Origin: JBDKUD01 sp050943315 | GTDB lineage: Bacteria; Bacillota; Syntrophomonadia; Syntrophomonadales; Syntrophomonadaceae | Reading direction: 5' to 3' | Length of the DNA: 29,200 nt | Assembly: GCA_050943315.1 (NCBI GenBank) | Contig: JBMNOY010000024.1 | Location: 1 to 29,200 of the forward strand | Shown here: positions 1-7,487 of the stretch, piece by piece | Layout: every line of letters starts with the position of its first letter | Position numbering within the stretch: the stretch's first letter is position 1 | Notes under the pieces: generated by a model | Databases searched by the model: none | What the model was told of the DNA's origin: nothing | What the model saw: the letters and a program-made list of their open reading frames with translations, nothing else | Program-made: the position numbers and the translations under genes

Positions 1-189
1 CCCTTTGATTGGTGTTTGCGTCACATTCATTATATCATAAGGGGGTTTTTCATTGCTTTTACAGAGGCATTTAATTGTATTTTTGCTATTTTTTATTATG
101 CGTTTTTCAGCGGTCTCGGACGGTTCTCTTGTCAGAAATTTTTTAGGATGATATTTTATTATAGCCGAAAAAGAATCGGGTATTGCCAT
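1..189 (-). CDS. Possible partial leftward protein of unknown function
   Basis: On the minus strand an ATG at 189-187 opens a frame with no stop for 63 codons to the window edge, so the gene would be partial. An AGGTG ribosome binding site lies five bases before the ATG, inside the left arm of the 26-bp inverted repeat, exactly mirroring the start of the MarR fragment on the other side. The peptide begins MAIPDSFSAIIKYHPKKF and is rich in lysine. I do not recognise it. Against it being a gene, positions 118-131 inside it resemble the REP-like motif found again at 21404-21417, and the sequence is AT-rich and of ordinary length for a chance frame. The symmetrical start is the main support. Confidence 0.25.
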   Translation of the reverse strand, partial: MAIPDSFSAIIKYHPKKFLTREPSETAEKRIIKNSKNTIKCLCKSNEKPPYDIMNVTQTPIKG

Positions 190-248
190 TAGTTCACCTA
201 CTAAATATAGCTGTCTTGACAACTATATTTAGTAGGTGAACTAATGGC
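185..248. promoter_or_regulatory. Perfect 26-bp inverted repeat spanning two divergent start codons, likely MarR operator
   Basis: Arms 185-210 and 223-248 are perfect reverse complements separated by 12 bases. Each arm ends with AGGTG, five bases, then ATGG, so each carries a ribosome binding site and a start codon pointing outwards. The 12-base centre contains TTGACA at 216-221, although no well-spaced -10 follows it. MarR-family regulators commonly bind palindromes in the divergent region next to their own gene, so an autoregulatory operator is the simplest reading. As RNA, the repeat could also form a hairpin sequestering either ribosome binding site. Confidence 0.6.
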
Positions 249-399
249 TTTTGAACAAAATAAGTCGTTGGGATCTATTATGAATCGAACCAATAATAAA
301 CTTAAAAACGCGCTGATTCAAATATTCAAGCCATACGATGTAACACCGGAGCAATGGGTAGTGCTAAAACGTCTTTGGCAACAAGCAGGTATTACTTAA
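244..399 (+). pseudogene. Truncated MarR-family transcriptional regulator
   Basis: The ATG at 244, with AGGTG five bases upstream, opens a 51-codon frame ending in TAA at 397-399. The peptide contains an N-terminal helix with NRTNNKLKNALIQIF, followed by YDVTPEQWVVLKRLWQQAGIT. The TPEQW-VL-RLW pattern is the helix 1 to helix 2 region of MarR-family winged-helix regulators. Such proteins are normally about 140-160 residues, and here the text stops just before the recognition helix and wing. No continuation is visible in another frame downstream, so this looks like the remnant left by a deletion or recombination event rather than a single frameshift. A functional short peptide is possible but unlikely. 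Confidence 0.6.
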
Positions 400-757
400 C
401 CAAGCATGTCTGGTATTATCCTCTTCACCCTCTGCATAACTGCACACCAAATAATCGTTAGTATTAAAAAACAGCTCATAATCGCTGGTAAGAACAGCCA
501 TCTCGATCCCTGAATGGGGATTATATCCCCCTCAGGTTTATCCGAGTTCTCAGTTGTATCTGTAAATATAGGCTTGTGGGAAGTAACACTTATTTCCCTA
601 AAGGCTGTTAATTTAGAGGAATGCCTTTAGGAATCAAAGCTATTGCCGGTTAGCCCGGTTATGACAGGACCTAGCCGTTATTTCCAGAAAAAACAACTGG
701 GTAGCAGGTAACATTCATCTGCTATAATTGTAGAATACTATAAGCTGATTTGCTCTT
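400..757. other. Gene-poor stretch upstream of pyruvate carboxylase
   Basis: No convincing gene is visible here. A 9-bp inverted repeat (597-605 with 623-631, CCTAAAGGC/GCCTTTAGG, 17-base loop) has no T-run after it, so it is not a typical terminator. On the minus strand a frame remains open from about 625 to 398 without a good start or ribosome binding site. This region abuts the truncated marR and may contain other decayed sequence. Confidence 0.4.
723..728 (+). promoter_or_regulatory. Possible -10 element for pyruvate carboxylase
   Basis: A perfect TATAAT lies 44 bases before the TTG start of the pyruvate carboxylase gene. No good -35 hexamer sits 16-18 bases upstream, so this is only a candidate. 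Confidence 0.3.
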
Positions 758-771
758 GGGGAGGGCCTATA

Positions 772-3700
772 TTGAGAAACTTTAAAAAAGTATTGATAGC
801 TAACCGGGGCGAAATTGCTATACGCATTATTAGAGCCTGCCATGAACTAGGAATAAGAACTGTTTCTATTTATTCAAAAGAAGATAAACTGGCCTTATTT
901 AGAACCAAGTCTGATGAATCTTATCTGATCGGCCTGAATAAAGGACCGGTCGAAGCTTATTTAAGTATTGAAGAGATAATCAGCCTGGCCCTAAAAAAAG
1001 GGGTTGATGCCATTCATCCGGGGTATGGCTTCTTGGCCGAGAATCCTGAGTTTGCACAAAAGTGTATTGAATCGGGTATTGAATTTATCGGTCCTACTCC
1101 GGCCATGATGGATAAGCTAGGGGATAAAATTAAATCCAAATTAATCGCCCAGAGGATAGGGGTGCCTACCATACCGGGCATCGAAAAAGCAATAACATCG
1201 GATACCGAAGCGCTTGATTTTGCCAGGCAGTGTGGTTATCCGATCATGCTTAAAGCTGCTGCCGGAGGCGGCGGCAGAGGGATGAGAATTGTGCGCAGTG
1301 AAGCTGATCTGTTAAAAGAATTTCACAGTGCCAGGAATGAAGCTAAAAAGGCATTCGGCATCGATGATATCTTTATAGAAAAGTACCTTGAACATCCCAA
1401 ACATATTGAAGTACAAGTCCTGGGCGATAACTATGGTAATATAGTTCATTTATATGAAAGAGACTGCTCGATTCAGAGACGTCATCAAAAGGTTATCGAG
1501 TTTACCCCGGCGTTGGCTATTTCTGAGGAGAAACGTCGGGAAATCTGTGATGATGCGGTCAAAATAGCCAGATCAGTAAACTATAGAAGTGCCGGCACGG
1601 TTGAATTTCTAATGGATGCCCAGGGCAACCATTACTTTATAGAAATGAATCCGCGTATCCAGGTTGAGCATACGGTAACTGAAATAGTAACCGGAATTGA
1701 CATAGTGCAAAGTCAAATCCTTATCGCGCAGGGTTATAAACTGAATTCGAAGAGAATTAACATACCTGATCAGAGTGCCATTAGTGTAAAAGGATATGCA
1801 ATTCAATGTCGTATTACCACTGAGGATCCCACCAACAGTTTTGCACCTGATACCGGCAAGATAGACGTTTACAGAACCGGGTCCGGCCTGGGTATCAGGC
1901 TTGATGGCGGCAATGGCTATACAGGTTCCATAATTAGTCCTTACTATGATAGCTTGCTGGTAAAAATTACGGCCTTCTCGAGATCCTTTGAGGATGCGAT
2001 TAACAAAGCCAAACGTGCTATCCGGGAAATGGTTATCAGCGGGGTTAAAACGAATGAAGCTTTTCTGCTTAATGTTCTTTCCCACCCCACGTTTATCAAA
2101 GGCCAATGTGATACCGGGTTTATCGATTCCACTCCGGAGCTTTTTGATATAACACCTAAGGAAGACCATGAAGCCAAGCTGTTACAATTCATCGCGGAAA
2201 AGGTTGTTAATGAAAGTCAGGGTATCAAGAAAGACTACGATGTACCGAGGGTACCCAGGATAAAAGACACCGGCAAGCTTTCGGGAACCAAACAAATATT
2301 AGACAAGCAAGGCCCCGATGGTATGGTGAAGTGGATAAAATCCCAAAACCGGCTGCTTTTAACCGATACCACTATGCGTGATGCGCACCAGTCTCTCATG
2401 GCCACCCGGATGAGAACTGTCGACATGTTAAGGATAGCTGAGGCCACGGCTCACTATGGCAAGGACTTATTCTCTCTGGAAATGTGGGGTGGTGCAACAT
2501 TTGATGTTGCCTACCGTTTCCTTAAGGAATGTCCCTGGCAAAGATTAATTGAACTGCGTCAAAAAATTCCTAATATAATGTTTCAAATGTTAATCAGGGG
2601 TGCTAATGCAGTCGGATATACCAATTACCCCGATAATGTGGTGCGGGAATTTATAAAGGAGTCTGCCAGTGCCGGAATTGATGTTTTCAGAATTTTTGAT
2701 TCGCTTAACTGGTTAAAGGGTATGGAAACTGCTGTGGACCAGACCATAAAATGCGGTAAGATAGCTGAAGCCTGTATCTGCTATACCGGAGATATTTTGG
2801 ATCAACAGCGGGATAAGTATTCGCTCCGTTATTATGTGCAAACAGCCAAAGAGATTGAGAAAATGGGTGCACATATTCTGGGGATTAAAGACATGTCTGG
2901 TTTGTTAAAACCATATGCGGCGGAAAAACTTATTAAAGCCCTAAAAGATGAGATCACCATTCCCATTCACTTACACACTCATGACACCAGTGGAAATGGG
3001 GTAGCTACTGTGCTCATGGCTGCAGAAGCAGGTGTGGATATAGTTGATACCGCCTTTAACAGTATGTCCGGACTAACCAGCCAGCCAGCCTTAAATTCAG
3101 TGGTGGCTGCCCTGGAAAATACCAACCGCGACACAGGACTGGACATGGACGAAATTCAGGAAATAGCTGACTACTGGAGTGATATCAGGCCAATATACAG
3201 TCAGTTTGAATCTGGCCTGAAATCAGGAACAGCTGAAGTGTACAAATATGAGATACCTGGCGGACAGTACTCTAATCTAAAACCCCAGGTGGAAAGCTTT
3301 GGCCTGGGCCATAAATTTAAAGAAGTAAAGGAAATGTATAAAGCAGTTAACGAAATGCTCGGAGATATCGTTAAGGTAACACCTTCATCTAAATTGGTGG
3401 GGGATTTAGCTATATTTATGGTCAAAAATGATTTGACTCCGGAGAATATAGTTGAGAAAGGAAAGGATTTGGCTTTTCCTGATTCCGCTGTGGCTTACTT
3501 TGAAGGCATGATGGGTCAGCCGGTAGGGGGATTCCCGAAAGACCTGCAAAAGGTGGTGCTTAAAGGCAAAGAGCCTATCACCTGTCGGCCCGGGGAACTG
3601 CTGGAACCAGTTGATTTTGAATCCATCCAAAAGCTCCTGGAAGAAAAATACGGGCTGAAACCATCAAGGCGGGAGCTAGTGAGTTATGCCTTGTATCCTA

Positions 3701-4200
3701 AAGTTTTTGAAGAATACCTGGAGTTTAAGAAAACTTATGGAGACCTTAGCAGAATAAATAGCCCGGTATTCTTTAATGGAATCAGCGAAGGAGAAGTATG
3801 TGAGGTTGAGGTTGACGAGGGAAAAGTCTATATTATTAAGCTGGTTAATATCGGCAAGATCGATAAAGAAGGCTTCCGCAAAATAGACTTCGAGGTTAAC
3901 GGCAGCCCCAGAGAGATTACATTGCGGGATAGGACCTACAAAAAAGGCGAAGTATTTGAAACAACGGTTTTTGCCGATCCGGATAATAAAAATGAAATCG
4001 GAGCCAGCATTCCCGGGACGATAACCAGGATACTGGTTAAGAACGGGGATCAGGTTAAGGCCGGGCAGAGTTTGGTAGTTATTGAGGCCATGAAGATGGA
4101 ATCACAAATTGTAGCTCCCTTAGACGGCAAAGTGGTTTCCATCATTGTAAAAGAAAATCAGCAAGTTAAAAACGGGCAACTGCTCATGAAAATAGAATAA
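772..4200 (+). CDS. pyc: Pyruvate carboxylase, single-chain
   Basis: This biotin enzyme carboxylates pyruvate to oxaloacetate with ATP and bicarbonate, refilling the citric-acid-cycle and amino-acid precursor pool in the cytoplasm. The 1142-residue chain matches the usual length of single-chain pyruvate carboxylases. The N-terminal biotin carboxylase domain (about 1-455) begins FKKVLIANRGEIAIR and has the glycine-rich ATP-grasp loop AAAGGGGRGM near 162. The carboxyltransferase domain starts near 530 with TDTTMRDAHQS and has the lysine of LGIKDMSG at about 706. The C-terminal biotinyl domain carries AMKM with the biotin lysine at 1108. TTG 772 is chosen because GGGGAGGG at 758-765 is six bases away. 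It stands alone and is followed by a clear terminator. Confidence 0.97.
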   Translation: MRNFKKVLIANRGEIAIRIIRACHELGIRTVSIYSKEDKLALFRTKSDESYLIGLNKGPVEAYLSIEEIISLALKKGVDAIHPGYGFLAENPEFAQKCIESGIEFIGPTPAMMDKLGDKIKSKLIAQRIGVPTIPGIEKAITSDTEALDFARQCGYPIMLKAAAGGGGRGMRIVRSEADLLKEFHSARNEAKKAFGIDDIFIEKYLEHPKHIEVQVLGDNYGNIVHLYERDCSIQRRHQKVIEFTPALAISEEKRREICDDAVKIARSVNYRSAGTVEFLMDAQGNHYFIEMNPRIQVEHTVTEIVTGIDIVQSQILIAQGYKLNSKRINIPDQSAISVKGYAIQCRITTEDPTNSFAPDTGKIDVYRTGSGLGIRLDGGNGYTGSIISPYYDSLLVKITAFSRSFEDAINKAKRAIREMVISGVKTNEAFLLNVLSHPTFIKGQCDTGFIDSTPELFDITPKEDHEAKLLQFIAEKVVNESQGIKKDYDVPRVPRIKDTGKLSGTKQILDKQGPDGMVKWIKSQNRLLLTDTTMRDAHQSLMATRMRTVDMLRIAEATAHYGKDLFSLEMWGGATFDVAYRFLKECPWQRLIELRQKIPNIMFQMLIRGANAVGYTNYPDNVVREFIKESASAGIDVFRIFDSLNWLKGMETAVDQTIKCGKIAEACICYTGDILDQQRDKYSLRYYVQTAKEIEKMGAHILGIKDMSGLLKPYAAEKLIKALKDEITIPIHLHTHDTSGNGVATVLMAAEAGVDIVDTAFNSMSGLTSQPALNSVVAALENTNRDTGLDMDEIQEIADYWSDIRPIYSQFESGLKSGTAEVYKYEIPGGQYSNLKPQVESFGLGHKFKEVKEMYKAVNEMLGDIVKVTPSSKLVGDLAIFMVKNDLTPENIVEKGKDLAFPDSAVAYFEGMMGQPVGGFPKDLQKVVLKGKEPITCRPGELLEPVDFESIQKLLEEKYGLKPSRRELVSYALYPKVFEEYLEFKKTYGDLSRINSPVFFNGISEGEVCEVEVDEGKVYIIKLVNIGKIDKEGFRKIDFEVNGSPREITLRDRTYKKGEVFETTVFADPDNKNEIGASIPGTITRILVKNGDQVKAGQSLVVIEAMKMESQIVAPLDGKVVSIIVKENQQVKNGQLLMKIE

Positions 4201-4216
4201 TCTTAAGGTAGTAATC

Positions 4217-4245
4217 AGCCAGGGTTATCCAGCCCTGGCTTTTTT
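4217..4245 (+). terminator. Rho-independent terminator of pyruvate carboxylase
   Basis: An 8-bp stem AGCCAGGG/CCCTGGCT (4217-4224 with 4233-4240) has an 8-base loop and runs directly into TTTTTT. It lies 17 bases after the pyc stop. Confidence 0.9.
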
Positions 4246-4655
4246 GATGCTTATCACACGAATGTACTCTGAATTTCCGGATGCCGAGATGGGCCGGGAA
4301 TACAATTCTATGCCTACTGGCTCGCAGTGTAACTGTAATGTCTCCCTGAGCAACGTAACAGTTACACAAATGATACACAGTTACCAATCCTAATATCATT
4401 ATGGAAGAAATAACTATCCCCGTCAGCAAGGCATACAAAGATAATTCTAATAAGTTGGCGCAGAAAATGCAAGCTAAATTGGTCAGTATTCCTTGAATAA
4501 ACCTTAGTTAATTGACTCTGGCGGATAACCTGTTTAGTCCTTTGTTTATCATACCGCAGGATGGTACGGTACGTTATGAAAGGGGGATGAGAAACTTTTC
4601 AACTGAAACGTATCTATCTGTGCGGCTGATATAGTACCGATATATTGCAATTATT
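4246..4655. other. Gene-free stretch with repeated ACAGTTAC octamers
   Basis: No gene is supported here. A 10-bp inverted repeat, GTGTAACTGT at 4327-4336 and ACAGTTACAC at 4358-4367, is followed by a third ACAGTTAC at 4377-4384. Three copies in about 60 bases could be a binding site for an unknown regulator, possibly of the decayed dehydrogenase that follows. A leftward 84-codon frame across this region has no ribosome binding site and overlaps the pyc terminator, so it is not called. Confidence 0.35.
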
Positions 4656-4673
4656 GAAAGGAGCGTATCAATA

Positions 4674-5641
4674 ATGAAAGCAGCAATGTGGTATGGACAA
4701 AAAGATGTTAGGGTTGTTGATGTTCCGGAGCCTCCATCCCCACTACTGAACCCCATCCGCTAACCGGAGAAAAAGCTCCGCTTATTCTGGGACATGAATT
4801 TTCCGGTACAATCGTAGAGGTCGGAGAGGGAGTCACTAAATTCAAGGTGGGAGACCGGGTAGCTCCTGATGCTTGTCAGGTTTGTTGGGAATGCTACTGG
4901 TGTAAACGGAATGAATATAACAATTGTGAAAAACTTGCAATGACCGGGCTGCAGACTACCGGATGTTTTGCAGAATACATTAACTTGCCTGCCTACACTT
5001 GCTATAAAGTTCCGGACGGATTGCCCATGGATGAAGCTGCACTGGTAGAGCCAATATCTGTTGGTATGCATGCGGTTCGTATAGCGCCGGTAGTGGAAGG
5101 CGATAATGTAGTTGTTATCGGTGCAGGTACTATCGGACTGTCGGCTTTACAAAACGCCTGGGCAGCGGGTGCTGCACAGGTAATTGTAGTGGAAATGGCT
5201 AAGGCTCGCAAAGACTTTGCCAGAGAATTGGGCGCCACTACCATAATCGACCCTAATCAGGAGGATGTCGTTAAAAAAGTATTTGAACTAACCGATGGTG
5301 TTGGTGCCGATGTTACTATTGAATGCGTAGGTAACAATGCTTCAGCTTCAACAGCCATTGCTACAACCCGCAGGGCAGGAACCGCTGTCATATGCGGGGT
5401 TTTTGAAAAACCTGCAACCATTGACTTGCTCGATGTTATGTTTAAATCGAAAAAGATACAGGGAAGTTTGGGTTATAACGGAGAATTCGCTCCGGTTATG
5501 ACCATGCTGAGAGACGGCCGGCTTAAGGCCAAACCTATGATTACGGGAAGAATCAAACTTGACGATATCGTCGAGAAAGGTTTTAAGGAATTAATCGAGC
5601 ATAAAGATGAAAATATAAAAATAATTGTATCCCCGAACTAA
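4674..5641 (+). pseudogene. Broken zinc-dependent (R,R)-butanediol/sorbitol-type dehydrogenase
   Basis: The ATG at 4674, with GAAAGGAG upstream, gives MKAAMWYGQKDVRVVDVPEPP and then stops at TAA 4761-4763. From about 4742 the rest of a medium-chain dehydrogenase continues in another frame, starting TTEPHPLTGEKAPLILGHEF and reaching TAA 5639-5641. Compared with the butanediol dehydrogenase family, about 30-35 codons are missing between VPEPP and PHPLTGE. The lost segment normally holds the CGICGSDLHEY catalytic-zinc cysteine. The structural-zinc cysteines (CQVCWECYWC, later NNC) and the NAD-binding GAGTIG remain. A separate product could start at an internal site, but it would lack the catalytic cysteine, so enzyme activity is very unlikely. 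Confidence 0.88.
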
Positions 5642-5664
5642 AGCTTGCCTTTGGGCGTAATTAA

Positions 5665-5696
5665 GGCTCCCGGTTTTAACCCCCCGGGGGCCTTTT
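5665..5696 (+). terminator. Terminator after the dehydrogenase pseudogene
   Basis: A 9-bp stem GGCTCCCGG/CCGGGGGCC (5665-5673 with 5684-5692, one T-G wobble) is followed by TTTT. Its survival suggests the dehydrogenase broke recently. Confidence 0.75.
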
Positions 5697-5738
5697 CGCG
5701 TAGAAGTGAACGTAAGCTTTTTTTATTTGCTTGCAATA

Positions 5739-5771
5739 TTAATGGCCCATCTTTTCCGGATGAGCCATTAA
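5739..5771 (-). terminator. Hairpin downstream of the small leftward gene
   Basis: TTAATGGC/GCCATTAA (5739-5746 with 5764-5771), with further CATC/GATG pairing inside, lies 19 bases beyond the stop of the 53-residue gene. The T-rich tract on the minus strand is displaced by about 15 bases, so termination would be weak. Confidence 0.35.
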
Positions 5772-5790
5772 GAGTAAGGAGAGAATTTGG

Positions 5791-5952
5791 TTAATCCATA
5801 GGGCCGCCTTCCCAATACTGCCTGATTTTCCTTACTGCATAGCCCCCAAAGAAAAGGCCGTTAATAAAGGCAATTGGTATAGCCATGGCACCGAACCAGT
5901 GCATTTTTTGTTTAGGATCTTCTCTGCCGTCAGTTGTACGAAATCTTGTCAA
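5791..5952 (-). CDS. Small single-span membrane protein, unknown function
   Basis: The minus-strand TTG at 5952-5950 has GGAGGGAG six bases upstream (plus-strand 5959-5966), and the frame runs 53 codons to TAA at 5791-5793. The product starts MTRFRTTDGREDPKQKMHWF, has one hydrophobic segment (about residues 19-40, GAMAIPIAFINGLFFGGYAV) and ends RKIRQYWEGGPMD. The positive residues RKIR after the helix and the acidic N-terminus suggest a single-pass inner-membrane peptide with its C-terminus in the cytoplasm. I do not recognise a family. It lies downstream of another miniature membrane protein and an HD-GYP gene on the same strand, and could share their transcript. The ribosome binding site is the strongest support. 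Confidence 0.65.
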   Translation of the reverse strand: MTRFRTTDGREDPKQKMHWFGAMAIPIAFINGLFFGGYAVRKIRQYWEGGPMD

Positions 5953-6017
5953 TTTTAGCTCCCTCCTTTAATAATATTTTGAGCCTAAAATTGACCTAAT
6001 ATTGCAGGTTTATTTTA

Positions 6018-6119
6018 TCATTGTTTACTCATTAAGGTGGGAATTACTTTCTTAAACAACAAATACAGCAGTGTACCACCTATTAATAAAATTAGCAGCA
6101 AACTCAGAAATTTTTCCAT
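6018..6119 (-). CDS. 33-residue single-span membrane peptide, unknown function
   Basis: The minus-strand ATG at 6119-6117 follows a GGGTGAT ribosome binding site, and the frame ends with TGA at 6020-6018. The product starts MEKFLSLLLILLIGGTLLYL and continues LFKKVIPTLMSKQ, which is one hydrophobic helix followed by a lysine-rich tail. This is a typical pattern for a miniature membrane protein with an N-out, C-in helix. It sits 57 bases after the HD-GYP stop and 65 bases before the start of the 53-residue membrane protein, all on the same strand. No family is recognised. Because it is so short, the call depends on its start signals and hydrophobic pattern. Confidence 0.55.
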   Translation of the reverse strand: MEKFLSLLLILLIGGTLLYLLFKKVIPTLMSKQ

Positions 6120-6176
6120 TATTATCACCCAGTTTTAATTTGTGCAGTTAGACAGATTATTATCCAAATGGAAAAA

Positions 6177-7265
6177 TTATCTGGAAATTTTTAAGGCGGC
6201 GATATCTTCCTCGTTCAGGGTTCTGCGTATAATTATCGTAGTAAGTTTAGAAAGGTCTATTTCATGGGGCCGGATTAACCGTTTGTTGTTGTCGAAAACT
6301 ATTTTCAGCACTGGACGGGCGGGGGTTTCTTTATTATTATCCACTACAATACCGACCTCGCCGGTGTTAAGTTCTACAATTGATCCAATCGGATACATGG
6401 CAATATTAGCTACTAAAGCGCTAACACTTTGCGGGTCCAGATATATTCCGGACATACGCTGCAGTATGGTTATGGCCTGACTGACTGAATAGGCGGGACG
6501 GTAAGGCCGGTCGGCCATTAATGCATCATATACATCGGCAGTGGCAACAATACGGGCATAATCAAGAATCTTTTCACCTTTTAATTGCCGGGGATACCCT
6601 TTTCCGTCCCAGCGTTCATGATGCTGAAAGGCGATATGGGCGGATAGCAGTGATACATCGGGACATTGTCGAAGTATGTTAAAGCCATATTCGCAGTGCC
6701 TTTTTATTTCGGCAAATTCTTCGCGGGTCAGATCTTCTTCTTTATTCAAAATCGCCAGGTCTATCTTAGTTTTGCCAATATCGTGCAGTAAGGCACCGAT
6801 TCCTAATTCCTTTAAGCGCAGCTCGTGATAAGACATGGTTATACCGCACATAATAGACAGAATACAAACATTGACCGAATGAGCAAAGGTATAATCGTCA
6901 AGGGTGCGGATATCCGCCAGGTTAACCAGCACATTCCTGTTACAGAGAAGTTCATCAATTAGTTTATCAACTGCTTCTTGTACAGAACGGATATTTATTT
7001 TTTTTTCCTGTTCCAGGGAAAGAAAAGTTTCTTTAACAACCTTGATAGTTTGAACCCGGGTTTCTTCTGCCACTACATCTTTTAAGTCAACATTATCGAA
7101 TTCATCATGCACATAAACCGAAGGAACGCCAAGTTCTCTTAAACGGGTTATATAAGCATCGGTAATAGTTACTCCCACCTGAAGCAAAACACGGCCGTTG
7201 CTGTCAAATACAGTCCTGGCCAGCTCCATATCTGACTGCAAATCCTCTACTCTGACTCTTCGCAC
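6177..7265 (-). CDS. HD-GYP domain cyclic-di-GMP phosphodiesterase
   Basis: HD-GYP proteins hydrolyse the second messenger cyclic di-GMP and typically control motility, adhesion or development. This one is a 362-residue soluble protein. An N-terminal domain (about 1-60, with VFDSNGRVLLQVGVTIT) resembles the segment often found before HD-GYP in Clostridia. The catalytic domain has HDIGK at 161-165, HHERWDGKGYP at 215-225 and a further aspartate in ATADVYDAL near 244, so the metal ligands look intact. The GTG start at 7265 follows AAGGAGA (plus-strand 7272-7278). There is no receiver, PAS or membrane domain, so the input signal is not visible. It diverges from the large unknown gene at 7488. 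Confidence 0.92.
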   Translation of the reverse strand: MRRVRVEDLQSDMELARTVFDSNGRVLLQVGVTITDAYITRLRELGVPSVYVHDEFDNVDLKDVVAEETRVQTIKVVKETFLSLEQEKKINIRSVQEAVDKLIDELLCNRNVLVNLADIRTLDDYTFAHSVNVCILSIMCGITMSYHELRLKELGIGALLHDIGKTKIDLAILNKEEDLTREEFAEIKRHCEYGFNILRQCPDVSLLSAHIAFQHHERWDGKGYPRQLKGEKILDYARIVATADVYDALMADRPYRPAYSVSQAITILQRMSGIYLDPQSVSALVANIAMYPIGSIVELNTGEVGIVVDNNKETPARPVLKIVFDNNKRLIRPHEIDLSKLTTIIIRRTLNEEDIAALKISR

Positions 7266-7342
7266 CGGTAATCTCCTTACTATCTACGTGTATGCTATTC
7301 GTAATTATTCTCTATTTTTATACTACTTCCTGCCTAATTTTG

Positions 7343-7357
7343 CTGAAAATTTTTCAG
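7343..7357. repeat. Short palindrome in the divergent intergenic region
   Basis: CTGAAAA and TTTTCAG (7343-7349, 7351-7357) are exact inverted copies around one base, roughly midway between the HD-GYP gene and the 666-residue gene. It could be an operator, but a 7-bp AT-rich palindrome can occur by chance. Confidence 0.25.
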
Positions 7358-7459
7358 TTAAAGCCCTAGCGTGTCGAATCCGGGGATTATGGGATTCGTT
7401 GGTAGATAAAAATTTTCATAGGTGTTTGCTATACCACCGGGAAAATGGTAAATTACAAA

Positions 7460-7465
7460 TATAAT
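7460..7465 (+). promoter_or_regulatory. Possible -10 element for the 666-residue gene
   Basis: A perfect TATAAT is 22 bases before the ATG at 7488. No good -35 is seen at the usual spacing, and the leader would be very short, so support is weak. Confidence 0.25.
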
Positions 7466-7487
7466 CCACCCAATTTGAGGAGTGCGA

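Noticed and set aside
185..248. The left-edge inverted repeat as a transcription terminator
   Set aside because: There is no T-run on either side and both arms carry start codons, so a regulatory site fits better.
398..625. A leftward open frame with a hydrophobic C-terminal segment
   Set aside because: About 75 codons are open, but no start codon with a ribosome binding site is seen and the product resembles nothing I know. It is probably chance.
4184..4438. An 84-codon leftward frame after pyruvate carboxylase
   Set aside because: It covers the pyc terminator and the end of pyc, and no ribosome binding site precedes its ATG.
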